Positions 36,815 to 45,514 of a stretch of 62,670 bases of DNA are shown in pieces. The position numbers and the translations under genes are program-made. The stretch comes from Marinibactrum halimedae. Its GTDB lineage: Bacteria > Pseudomonadota > Gammaproteobacteria > Pseudomonadales > Cellvibrionaceae. The stretch's first letter is position 1. Each line of letters starts with the position of its first letter. Location: contig NZ_JAJQVM010000032.1 of assembly GCF_021234875.1 (NCBI RefSeq), positions 1-62,670 of the forward strand. Direction: 5' to 3'. The notes under the pieces were generated by a model. The model was not told the DNA's origin. It was given only the letters and a program-made list of their open reading frames with translations, and searched no databases.

Positions 36815-37720
36815 TTAATCACTAGAGTGATCACGCAACCACGCTAACTGGCTGGCGGTGACCACAAAGGGCCGTACCAAGTTATTCACGCCGATACGTT
36901 CTGGGTTCACGAGAATGTCGGTTAGGGTGTTGGTGTTGATTCGTAATCGCGCCAATAGCACTCGCGCACCTTTCTCCAACTCGTCAGACACATTCTCAGT
37001 AGCCACACCACGCGCGTCTAAGCCGCGCAAACATCGAGAATGCAGACGCAGGCGCTCGGCCATTTCGGTGCTCGTGCCCTCCACATTATTCAAATAGGTG
37101 TTTTCATCGTCAGTGAGCGTGGGTTCGGCGTCGCTGATGGGGGTGTGGCTGCCCCAAGGGGTAAAACGGGTCTCGGTGGCCGGAGGCAATTCGGGAATCA
37201 ACTCCAAGTACACACTGTCGGCGGTGCGGCTGGGTTGGACTGGGTCTGTGCTTAAATTGAGTTTTCTGCTGAGCACGGGCTGACGGGCGATGGGGCAATC
37301 GCGATGACGAAGGGTCACTTTCAACCACAGTTGCTCGTCGGCCAGGGCAAAGCCTTCGGCTAAGGTGGCCTCGGTTTGGGCGTCTAGCCATTCCTGTAAG
37401 TCGATACAATAGGTTTCGTGGACCAATACTTCGCGACCTAAGCCATCTAAGGCGATGCCGGGCGTCACGTGAATATGCACATTGACGGTGTCGGTGTCAT
37501 TCTCGTGGGACTCCGGCTCCAAACGTACGTGCAATCCGGCGACCGTACCAAAGCCGTGTAGCCAGTATTGGTGCCGATTCAAGCGCCGTCGGTGATAGGC
37601 TTGCTCGTCGCGGGTGGCCTCTAGGCCGAGCATCATCCCGGCTTCATAAGACACACGCCGCAAGGGCTCAGCCAGGTCGTCGTCCTGTTCCAACGTGGGT
37701 AAATCATCATGATCGGTCAT
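36815..37720 (-). CDS. eCIS-locus protein, third member of the shared-motif trio (301 aa)
   Basis: 301 residues. After an acidic N-terminus (DDLPTLEQDDDLAE) comes the shared domain: ATRDEQAYHRRRLNRHQYWL, LHGFGTVAGLHVR, VTPGIALDGLGREVLVHETY (about 35-120). The order 'ligand motif - RxYHxxR - HGxGxxxGLxV - PGxALDGxGRE' parallels the 602- and 1311-residue proteins. The C-terminal part is helical (ELEKGARVLLARLRINTNTL). No signal peptide. It follows the TIGR02242-like tail protein gene by about 30 bp. AGGAG lies about 10 bases before the ATG. Confidence 0.7.
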   Translation of the reverse strand: MTDHDDLPTLEQDDDLAEPLRRVSYEAGMMLGLEATRDEQAYHRRRLNRHQYWLHGFGTVAGLHVRLEPESHENDTDTVNVHIHVTPGIALDGLGREVLVHETYCIDLQEWLDAQTEATLAEGFALADEQLWLKVTLRHRDCPIARQPVLSRKLNLSTDPVQPSRTADSVYLELIPELPPATETRFTPWGSHTPISDAEPTLTDDENTYLNNVEGTSTEMAERLRLHSRCLRGLDARGVATENVSDELEKGARVLLARLRINTNTLTDILVNPERIGVNNLVRPFVVTASQLAWLRDHSSD

Positions 37721-37752
37721 GGTCCCGCTGCTCCTGAATGTTGTGTCTTAAA

Positions 37753-40197
37753 TTAGGCCTGCGCATTCACATCTCTGGGCGAAAATGCCGCCGGGTTTTG
37801 TACGACATCGCCCAGCCCAACCTGGGTTGAATTCAGTTCTACCGGATTGGGTTTCGGCGTGTCTTCAATAAAGGTATCTACCCTCAACAACGGCGAGGTG
37901 CCGAGCACAAAGGGTTGATCAGTTTCAATAATCTGCCACTGCACATGGGCGGGCACCTGCTGGGGCAGAAACGCCTCAATGACAGGCCGTTTGTCGCGAC
38001 CGGCCCCGTTGAGCACAATGCTTAACCGGTGGGCGTACTCTTTGAAAAACCGCTTTACGGCCAGCGCCTCTTCTTCATCGGCCAACTCGGGCGCAAAGAG
38101 GGCAAAAAAGGATTGTGAGTCTAAATCCGATAACACCAGGCTCTCGCCGATCAGGCTATTGCCACTCATGCCGGTGCCCAAGGTCAGAGGGTGATCTTGG
38201 TCGTCCATATGTCGCCCAAGAATGGTGGCCAGGGTGCGCCGCAGCCGAAAATTTTCAATCACCACCACTTCGCCGCGCTCGACACCGCCGTCGCTGACAA
38301 TGTCTAACGCCAGCCGCAACCCCGACAAGGTGCCTTTAAAGGCTTGCACTAAGGTGGCTTGTTTGAGCCATCGGCGTTGACGGGCTTCTGGCCAATGGCG
38401 AGGCAATGGCGCGCCCAACGATTCCCCCAACCAATGCATGTGACTCATGGGGCCGGCGGTGGGGTGCAATAGTTGATCGCTGGCGGCGATGCGACCTTCG
38501 ATGGGGGTCAGCATGCCTTCGAATGAGGCCAATAAGCGCTCCCGAAAATCCGCTCCATTCGCGGTTGACGTGGTATCGCTTGGGTCGACCGGGTGCTCTT
38601 GGCGTAAATATTCCGGTAAATAAACTTCTTGATACGAAAAGCGGGGGTAGTACACCCGCAGCGCGTGTAAAGCGGGGCTTTGTTTGCCGTTACCGTTTAA
38701 TTGGATGCGCAGTTGCAAGTATCGGCCACGAAGCTGGCGCACCGCCCCCGATTGCCGTTGCAGGAGCACTTCAAATACCCCTCGTTCACGGCGTGCAGAG
38801 GAAGGCGGTGGTGAAGAAAGCGGCTGTGAAGAAAAAGGTTGCTGATACGGTATTTCCGAAGGCAGAGACGTCCATACCGGTTGCGGTTGTTCGATAATCT
38901 CGGCATCGCCACGGTGCGCTTCGGCGTGAAATACCCGAGCAGAGAGCGAAATTGCACAGCCGGTGGGAATGTAGGCATCCAGATAAACCCGATGCCAGAG
39001 CGTGTCTACCGCACCGGAGTCCAGCACCGTTTGCAACAGGGCGCCGCCCTCCAAGTGATAGTGGGGTTGGCGCAGCCCATGAAGTTCCCGTGGGCGCTCG
39101 GTAAACACAGGGTAATCTTCGTCCGACTCCGCTTGATAACGCACTTGGCCATCGGCGCTGGCGCAAAATCGGGGCACTGCTTGAGAAAGCATGGGGAAGC
39201 GTTCGTGCACCAGTGTGGCGACGGGCAATGCGGCACTGGGTTGATCTGGGGTGTGCGAAGCTGTCGTTGTAGATGAATTGATTTCTATAACAGGGCAATC
39301 TCGGCGTAAAAAGCCACTGTCCGCCGCTTCCCGCGGCGCGAGCAGGGCGAGTCGGTGTGTCTTCGTTGAGTGCAAATCAAGGGGGTGCAAATCAATGGCG
39401 AACGGGAGTTCAGCGTCCATTTGATGCCAGTGGATAGGACGTGACACATCGCTCAGCGTTCGAACCCCAATCCGTTGAGCGCCCTCAGTGTTATGGACGA
39501 GAAGAAACAGCGCCGAGTGGGTGCCATGGATCGATAAGCCATGCCAGTCGGCGGGAAGCGCTTGGCTCCACGAAAACGACAGCGCATTCGGGTTGACGAC
39601 GTGAGGTTCAAACCGAGTGCCCTGGGGGGAATAAGGCAAGGGTAATGGTTGGCCCTGGCACAGCATGAGATGAGTATCGCCCAGCGCCCACACTTGGCCT
39701 TCGGTATCGAGCCAAACCCGAAACGGCGCAAAGGGCAGGGCGCAATGGGATTGCCAACGTCGTTGCAGATCAAATACCACCACTCCGTGTTGATCACTTT
39801 GATTACTGAAGCCTACGACCATTTGGCTGCTTTGGCTCAGAAACGCATCGGTAAATTCCCCTTCTGGCGGGGCCATTTCTGAAGGGACCATTTCTTGAGG
39901 GGCAATCGGGTTTAACTCATCGTCCAGTAAAGGCAGATAGCCGCGTCCGCTGTTGAATTCCACTCCTTGTCGGTCGGCTCGCAGTCGAGCAATTTGGCCA
40001 TGTCGGTCGACCAGCAATGGGGTAGCGTTTTCCCATGCTGCCAGTGCGGTCGCGGGCTCACTGGCAGGGAGCCGCAAGGTTTGGTTTTGCGTCAACATCA
40101 ATGCCCGATGGGTCGGGTGCCAATGCAGGCGGCTAGAGCCCTGTTCGAATTCTTCAGCGGTGCGCAGTAAAAAGTAGCGGGTATGATTCGTATCCAT
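37753..40197 (-). CDS. Phage tail / baseplate protein (TIGR02242, gpI-like domain)
   Basis: 814 residues from the ATG at 40197, which has GGAGG 5 bases upstream and lies just after the stop of the baseplate J gene; an alternative start at 40215 overlaps that gene. Residues ~1-480 are beta-strand-rich and Trp/Asp-turn-rich, like a propeller. From ~535 the tail domain is recognisable: VYLPEYLRQEH, LLASFEGMLTPIEGRI, HWPEARQRRWLKQATLVQAF, GTLSGLRLALDIV. This is the P2 gpI/TIGR02242-type domain that closes phage and eCIS baseplates (Afp12-like). A Ser/Pro-rich repeat (QPFSSQPLSSPPPSS) interrupts the chain near 455. Confidence 0.8.
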   Translation of the reverse strand: MDTNHTRYFLLRTAEEFEQGSSRLHWHPTHRALMLTQNQTLRLPASEPATALAAWENATPLLVDRHGQIARLRADRQGVEFNSGRGYLPLLDDELNPIAPQEMVPSEMAPPEGEFTDAFLSQSSQMVVGFSNQSDQHGVVVFDLQRRWQSHCALPFAPFRVWLDTEGQVWALGDTHLMLCQGQPLPLPYSPQGTRFEPHVVNPNALSFSWSQALPADWHGLSIHGTHSALFLLVHNTEGAQRIGVRTLSDVSRPIHWHQMDAELPFAIDLHPLDLHSTKTHRLALLAPREAADSGFLRRDCPVIEINSSTTTASHTPDQPSAALPVATLVHERFPMLSQAVPRFCASADGQVRYQAESDEDYPVFTERPRELHGLRQPHYHLEGGALLQTVLDSGAVDTLWHRVYLDAYIPTGCAISLSARVFHAEAHRGDAEIIEQPQPVWTSLPSEIPYQQPFSSQPLSSPPPSSARRERGVFEVLLQRQSGAVRQLRGRYLQLRIQLNGNGKQSPALHALRVYYPRFSYQEVYLPEYLRQEHPVDPSDTTSTANGADFRERLLASFEGMLTPIEGRIAASDQLLHPTAGPMSHMHWLGESLGAPLPRHWPEARQRRWLKQATLVQAFKGTLSGLRLALDIVSDGGVERGEVVVIENFRLRRTLATILGRHMDDQDHPLTLGTGMSGNSLIGESLVLSDLDSQSFFALFAPELADEEEALAVKRFFKEYAHRLSIVLNGAGRDKRPVIEAFLPQQVPAHVQWQIIETDQPFVLGTSPLLRVDTFIEDTPKPNPVELNSTQVGLGDVVQNPAAFSPRDVNAQA

Positions 40198-40208
40198 CGC
40201 CGCCTCCG

Positions 40209-42542
40209 TTAACACACTTCCGGAATGACGGGCACGGCGATGGCCGAGCCGGCCTCGTCCACATCATTGAGTTCTGCGGGGAGCTTGAGGGCATCGCCTA
40301 CATTGCCGATGGCCACGCGAACCCCCTGCAAATCGGGCAGTTCATAGGGGGCTAACGCCAGCCCTTGTGGGTTGGACACCGTGCGCCACACCGTCTTCAC
40401 TGGAACCCCCCGAGCCGTAGTGAGGGATTTGGCGGGGGGTTTGGATGCGCTTTTGCTTTTGCTTTTGCTTTTGGTCAACGCATCTTTGGTGCTTAGGTCG
40501 GTAATGGACAGCGTTTCTTTTGAAAAGAGGGCCAGCCCATTCACAGAGAGTACCCCGTCCACTTTCGCGACTTGGGTGAGTAACTCTTGTGGGCGAACAC
40601 TGTGCCCCATGGGCCAACCTTGGCCCTCACGCCCGCCTGGTGCCAGTAACCATAGGTATTCTACGAGCGCGTGTTGCACGGCATTGAGGGTCATTTGTTC
40701 GGTTTGAGGGTCCTTCACTTGCACCATCACGCTCACGGCGATGGGCTGGTAAAGAGGGCTGAGTACATACAGTTCGGTGCCCACCAAGGTTCGCACCGAC
40801 AAATAATCAAACACGTCCTTCAGCAAGCCTTTCGTGGGCTTAGGGGTATTGCCCATGGCGCGTTCGGCTGGGGGCAGCACAAACACACTGACGGTGCCTG
40901 GCACCTCAAAGCGTGCACTGTCGAGCGTAATGCCCGGTAAGAATCCGGGAATCACCTCGGTTCGCGCCACGGTATTCACCGGGTTGTTGAGGGTGATAAA
41001 GATAAAATCATCGACGGTGACGGCGCGATTACGGTGGGTGAGAAACGTGGGAATACGTTGTTCGGCTTGCTGCACCGTTTCGCCGTCGCGGCCGCCTTGC
41101 AAGGGTAAGTCGTGTCGCAGTTTATGGCGAGAGTGGCCTTCGACAAGTTCTTTAATGGTGCCGACCGCCAAGTTGGTATGGGCGCCGCCCCCGTAACGAT
41201 AAGTGGCGATACGGATGCCAGCACCCACAGGTGGACGTTTGCCTGAGTGTTGCCCATCGCCAAAGTAAACCAACCCAGTTTCTCGGTTTAGTTGATACAC
41301 CTGGGCGTGCTCCCCTTGATTGGCCAGAACATCTACCGCTCGCCAAGGAACCCAACTGCCGTGATCTTCGACTTCGAGCACTAAGGTGGCGGGGTCGACG
41401 TTGCCATCGGGCAAGGCCATGACCTGATCCGGTTGACCGGTGCCCACCCCTAACATGCGATCAACGCGCTGGCCTTGGGCGGCGACATCAATACCATTGA
41501 TACCCAGATAACTTAGTTGCAACGTGGGTTCTTGTGGGCAGCGCAGTCGTAACCAAAACACCACACGCTGGGCACGCACGGCGTCATCCAACGCCGGCGG
41601 GAACGCCTTGGTGCCATCAAACATAGGGTCGGCGTTGGCGAAATCGGCGAAGAGTCCGCTGTTATTGGGGAGCCTTAAACGCACCACGCCCACTTGGCGA
41701 CCGCCCATGGAGGTGTCGGATATCACCTCCAGTGGAAAATGACGGACGCCCAAGCTGCCGTCTTGGTTGGGCAACTGACTGACCAACTCCCACACGAGGA
41801 TTCTCGGGAGAGCATCTTGAGGGTTGACGCTATCGGCGACTGCATCTGCCACTACTGTATCCGCCGCGATTAGATCATCAGCCGGTGCTAGCGCGATATT
41901 GATTCGAATACCCGCAACGTTGTCCCGCAGTGCCGCGATGTGATCGTCCAATTGCTTGGGGGCGATGGCCGCCAAGTAAACCGAGGTATCCAGCGCTTGT
42001 GACAGATCAATGGTGTCTCGTCCCACCACCAAACGTTTCGGGAGATACGGCTGAGGGGTTTCACCTCGGCGCAGGCCGTATTGTTCATGGAGGTCGTTCA
42101 GCGTCATGCCCAGCGCCCGCAATTCGTCGGTGCTCAGCGCTTGTTTTATCAACACTTGCAGGGTTAACGGCGTGGGCTGTACTTCTCCCAGAACGGTCAA
42201 CGGTTGTTTGCCGGCGCGCAGTTGTGTGCCTGCTTCCACGAGTGGTGGCAGTTGGGCGCTGCTGGGGCTGGCGTCAATGCACACAACGCCCTGGCCGGGC
42301 AGGGCTGGTCGCAATGGAATTTGCAATAAATTTAAGAAAATACGGCGCTGGCGCTCCGGAATGAGGTTGGCGCGGTACAGCAGCGTTTCGGTGAGCCAAG
42401 CAAATAAATCGATGACGGTATGAATGGGGTCACCGGGCGATACCTGCGTGAGTTCTGGCAAATGCGCGGCCAACCGAGCTTTGGCTTCAGCGACTAAATC
42501 GTCGAAGCGTCGATCATCCAAATTCGGCACGGGTAACGGCAT
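40209..42542 (-). CDS. Baseplate J-like protein (Afp11-like baseplate wedge)
   Basis: 777 residues with an N-terminal block (HTVIDLFAWLTETLLYRANL, about 45-65) characteristic of putative baseplate assembly proteins of the gpJ/TIGR02243 type. A central region carries GLVYFGDGQHSGKRPPVGAGIRI and YRYGGGAHTNLAVG, and a C-terminal region holds the gpJ-like NRAVTVDDF, PVNTVARTEV and LSPLYQPIAVSVMVQVKD segments. It builds the wedge ring around the central spike. A Lys/Ser repeat (KSKSKSKSASKPPAKS, ~685) is an insertion relative to the expected family. Confidence 0.85.
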   Translation of the reverse strand: MPLPVPNLDDRRFDDLVAEAKARLAAHLPELTQVSPGDPIHTVIDLFAWLTETLLYRANLIPERQRRIFLNLLQIPLRPALPGQGVVCIDASPSSAQLPPLVEAGTQLRAGKQPLTVLGEVQPTPLTLQVLIKQALSTDELRALGMTLNDLHEQYGLRRGETPQPYLPKRLVVGRDTIDLSQALDTSVYLAAIAPKQLDDHIAALRDNVAGIRINIALAPADDLIAADTVVADAVADSVNPQDALPRILVWELVSQLPNQDGSLGVRHFPLEVISDTSMGGRQVGVVRLRLPNNSGLFADFANADPMFDGTKAFPPALDDAVRAQRVVFWLRLRCPQEPTLQLSYLGINGIDVAAQGQRVDRMLGVGTGQPDQVMALPDGNVDPATLVLEVEDHGSWVPWRAVDVLANQGEHAQVYQLNRETGLVYFGDGQHSGKRPPVGAGIRIATYRYGGGAHTNLAVGTIKELVEGHSRHKLRHDLPLQGGRDGETVQQAEQRIPTFLTHRNRAVTVDDFIFITLNNPVNTVARTEVIPGFLPGITLDSARFEVPGTVSVFVLPPAERAMGNTPKPTKGLLKDVFDYLSVRTLVGTELYVLSPLYQPIAVSVMVQVKDPQTEQMTLNAVQHALVEYLWLLAPGGREGQGWPMGHSVRPQELLTQVAKVDGVLSVNGLALFSKETLSITDLSTKDALTKSKSKSKSASKPPAKSLTTARGVPVKTVWRTVSNPQGLALAPYELPDLQGVRVAIGNVGDALKLPAELNDVDEAGSAIAVPVIPEVC

Positions 42543-42559
42543 GGTTTACGCTCCCTGTT

Positions 42560-42985
42560 TCATCGGCTTACCCCTAAGCTCAGGGTTAAGCCCAATTCGT
42601 CTGATTGGTTCAGGTGTTTCATGCGATAACGAATGTGGAGATGCACATCCGCCGGGTGTTGTGGGCTGGGGCTGACCGAGACTTGCTCAATCACGATGCG
42701 CGGTTCCCACAGTTGTAGCGACTTTCGAATCACGCCTGCCATTAGGTGGCGGGTGGTTTCATTGTTGGGCTCATGCACGAAATTTAAGAGCCCGGCGCCA
42801 AAATCGGGCCGTTGCAAACGTTCTCCGGGTCGGGTCAGTAAAATATTGAGTAGGCTTTCACGAATACTGTCGTCGTCTCGCGCCCAACGCACCGAGCCAT
42901 CTGCACCCACACCCTCTAGCGGCCAGCTGCGCACGTGCGGCAACGTGAGTGTGGGGCGTGGTAATGCGATGGCAGATTGGCTCAT
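42560..42985 (-). CDS. gp25-like baseplate wedge protein (Afp9-like)
   Basis: 141 residues, the normal size for T4 gp25/GpW-family wedge proteins. Motifs: VRWARDDDSIRESLLNILLTRPGERLQRPDFG (family block, seen as LLTRPGERLQRPDFGAGL), HEPNNETTRHLMAGVIRKSL and EPRIVIEQVSV. Gp25 joins the sheath to the baseplate and nucleates sheath polymerisation. It is transcribed just ahead of the baseplate J gene, the usual order in eCIS clusters. Confidence 0.9.
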   Translation of the reverse strand: MSQSAIALPRPTLTLPHVRSWPLEGVGADGSVRWARDDDSIRESLLNILLTRPGERLQRPDFGAGLLNFVHEPNNETTRHLMAGVIRKSLQLWEPRIVIEQVSVSPSPQHPADVHLHIRYRMKHLNQSDELGLTLSLGVSR

Positions 42986-43035
42986 GATCTATTTCTCTAT
43001 CTTTTTGCTCTGTTTATTTTTTCGCTGTTTGTTTT

Positions 43036-44868
43036 TTATTTACCGATCTTCGGAAAGGGCAAGCAGACCCTTACCCAGGGCAGCCAGAAGAACACAATGT
43101 TTAAAATCATTACCATGATCATCAACAGAATCATGGCCACGAGGGTGACTACCGGCAGGCTAAAACTGCATATCCATTGCAAACCGAGCCCGGCGTTTTG
43201 GGTGTCTTTCACTAAATCCGGCCCGATGCCGTCTTTGGTATTGAGGCTATTGACCATATCGAAGGTATCGCCGGGGGTAAGAAAGCTGGCCCCTTTCGCT
43301 AAGCCCCGCTTTAAATCCCGAAGGCTTGGCATTTGAATCAGAGAGGGGCGACTGGCTTCTGGGTCGAAGGGGGCGGCCACCCGAAAGGCCAACGAGCGCG
43401 CTTCACGCTCAGCCCAGTAAATTTGTTCTTTGCCGCCGTCGTTCAGGGCGCGCACAAACGGCACCACTTCAAAAACGTCTTCGGCGCGCTGGCCAAATTT
43501 GGGCAAAGGAATCTCTTTGGCGTTGGCCAGCGTTTGGGTGCGATAGCGCTGATTTAACTCGTGGCGCAGTTCATCGGCATCACTGGCGGTCATACTCAGG
43601 GTGAACGCAGTCATATTCATGGATTCGACCGAAGGCAAGGGCGTGAGTACCGCATTTGGATTGGTTGCTAAACGGGCTTCTTGAGTCACAATCCAAGGAA
43701 CGAGCGGGTTCTCTTTGGCTCGAAAACACCCTTGCAGATAGGCCAACAATGAATAGGTTTGGAAGACCTTATGGCGCTGGAATAATTGTGCTCGATATTG
43801 CCGCTGTTGGGCATGAAGACGCTCGGCGGGGGTTAATAATTGGAAGCTTGAGTGCAAGAACGGATTAGGCTGAACGCCAAAGGGGGATTGAAAGCCCAAT
43901 GGCGTTTGAAAACCAAAGGTCGTTTGAAAACCAAAAGATGTGGCTCCGAGCACGCGTTGCTCAAAAAAACGATGCTCAATAAAATTCAGGCGCGTGGCAA
44001 TGGCTTCCAAACCCGCATTGGGCTTTTGCGGGGGTGTTTGGCCGAGGTGGCTTTCTTCAAGACGTCTTTCTCCGAGATGGTAGCGGGTAACCAACAACCT
44101 CAGTAGTTCGAACATGCCTTGAGACGGCACGCCTTTGACAATCGGTTTATCGTGTTGGCTTAACCACGGCTGCCCTTTGCCATTGCGATAGCCAAAGGGC
44201 CAAGGTAATGCCCGCGCAACGTAGTCTTGTGTTTGACTCAACGATGGCCCATCAATGGCCGCGAGGCTATTGCGCTCGTAATAAAATCCGCCTAAAGGTA
44301 AATACCCAAACAACAAAGTGTGTCGCTTGCCTTGTTCATCGTAGGCATCCAACGGGTGAAGCGGGTGTGTGGCTTCACCACTGTAAGCCGGTTTATCGGC
44401 GCGAGCGTGCACCACACCATTCGGGCACAGGCGCCGATCTAAATCGGGGTCACGAAAACTCGTTGGGGCGGGCAACCAGCCCAGTGATTCGCCGTCTTCT
44501 ATTATCCACGCTTTCTCTTGGCCCCCATCTTTCCGGCGAATGACAAAGCCCGCGCTGGTAATTCGAGCTGGGTCGAGGGCGGGTTCACCAAAACGATGGC
44601 ACACCGCCTCGCAACACACTACGTGAAAAGCGCGATGAGACGGCAGGCGCAACACGGGCTTTTGGTCATGAACACTGTGTTGCTCTTCCGCAAGCCACGC
44701 TTGGGTATCGGTCGAGTTCAGTTGTCCTTGCTGAATTTGTTGGCGAAAACGATTGATGAAATCTGCATCCAGATACCGCAGCAGAGCGCTGTTTGCATAA
44801 GCGTCTGTATGAGTGTTTTCATGAGAAAAGTAGGGCGCTTTTAAACGCACGGCATGTAGTTGAGTCAT
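43036..44868 (-). CDS. Membrane-anchored eCIS-locus protein of unknown function (610 aa)
   Basis: I take the ATG at 44868, just after the gpV stop and with GGTGAAG 2 bases upstream; the frame is open further back to 44976 within gpV. The product (610 residues) is soluble-looking for ~560 residues, with a conserved-looking core (CCEAVCHRFGEPAL, RLCPNGVVHARADKP, LFGYLPLGGFYYER). Near 306-333 a four-fold FGFQT-type repeat occurs. The last 45 residues carry a strong hydrophobic hairpin (SLPVVTLVAMILLMIMVMIL then FFWLPW). A membrane anchor inside a baseplate gene block is unexpected for a particle that is released, and hints at membrane-linked assembly or inner-membrane docking. No family is recognised. 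Confidence 0.6.
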   Translation of the reverse strand: MTQLHAVRLKAPYFSHENTHTDAYANSALLRYLDADFINRFRQQIQQGQLNSTDTQAWLAEEQHSVHDQKPVLRLPSHRAFHVVCCEAVCHRFGEPALDPARITSAGFVIRRKDGGQEKAWIIEDGESLGWLPAPTSFRDPDLDRRLCPNGVVHARADKPAYSGEATHPLHPLDAYDEQGKRHTLLFGYLPLGGFYYERNSLAAIDGPSLSQTQDYVARALPWPFGYRNGKGQPWLSQHDKPIVKGVPSQGMFELLRLLVTRYHLGERRLEESHLGQTPPQKPNAGLEAIATRLNFIEHRFFEQRVLGATSFGFQTTFGFQTPLGFQSPFGVQPNPFLHSSFQLLTPAERLHAQQRQYRAQLFQRHKVFQTYSLLAYLQGCFRAKENPLVPWIVTQEARLATNPNAVLTPLPSVESMNMTAFTLSMTASDADELRHELNQRYRTQTLANAKEIPLPKFGQRAEDVFEVVPFVRALNDGGKEQIYWAEREARSLAFRVAAPFDPEASRPSLIQMPSLRDLKRGLAKGASFLTPGDTFDMVNSLNTKDGIGPDLVKDTQNAGLGLQWICSFSLPVVTLVAMILLMIMVMILNIVFFWLPWVRVCLPFPKIGK

Positions 44869-44872
44869 CGCT

Positions 44873-45514
44873 TCACCAAACATTGCCCGCCCCCGGTGTA
44901 TAGGTGGTGCCCACCACGGAGGTGGCGATGACGGTATCGGCTTGCACGACGCCGCTAAAGCGCGATATGCCAGCATCTACCTGCACCATACTGGCCGACA
45001 CACTCACTTGTGAGGCGTTGATGTTCACCGGGCCGCTGGCATTGATGTCGATGGACGACGGGCTGAGCGTCACCGATTGACCGCCCCGTTCGAGCTGAAT
45101 TTCGCCGCCGCCGTCTTCGGTGACGGTAACTCGATAACCGGATCGTGTGCGCATCTCCACTTTGGGGCCTTGCTCATCGTTGAATTCCACCACGGTCCCG
45201 GCGGGGGTGCGTATCACGTATTGTTCTTCGTGCGAGGTGATGTCTTCGGGGGTGCTGGCATTGCCACACCAAAGGCTCCCCAGCACCAGGGGGGTGTCGG
45301 GGTTTAAAAACCCAATCACCACGGTTTCTTCTAACTTGGGTAGGGCGCTGACGCCATAATTTTGCCCTGCTGAGGGGGCGACAACACTGGCCCACAGCGC
45401 CACTTGGACGCTGTGCAATTGCACCTTAATACGCCCCCGTTGCTCGGGGTCATCGTTATCGATCACACGGCCCAGTTGCAGGGTATTTAATTGCCCCAGA
45501 GTATGAGGGTTCAT
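44873..45514 (-). CDS. Baseplate assembly protein V / spike (gp5-like, Afp8 C-terminal half)
   Basis: 213 residues. The N-terminus (LGRVIDNDDPEQRGRIKVQL, GALWASVVAPSAGQNYG-like, VVIGFLNPDTPLVLGSLW) is the OB-fold of gpV/VgrG spike proteins. The C-terminal half (GPVNINASQVSVSASMVQVD) forms the regular beta-helix needle. The needle trimer pierces the target envelope ahead of the tube. It overlaps the gpD gene by 4 bp (ATGA), so the two halves of what is one protein (Afp8/VgrG) in other systems are translated in a coupled way. No PAAR tip domain is attached. Confidence 0.88.
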   Translation of the reverse strand: MNPHTLGQLNTLQLGRVIDNDDPEQRGRIKVQLHSVQVALWASVVAPSAGQNYGVSALPKLEETVVIGFLNPDTPLVLGSLWCGNASTPEDITSHEEQYVIRTPAGTVVEFNDEQGPKVEMRTRSGYRVTVTEDGGGEIQLERGGQSVTLSPSSIDINASGPVNINASQVSVSASMVQVDAGISRFSGVVQADTVIATSVVGTTYTPGAGNVW

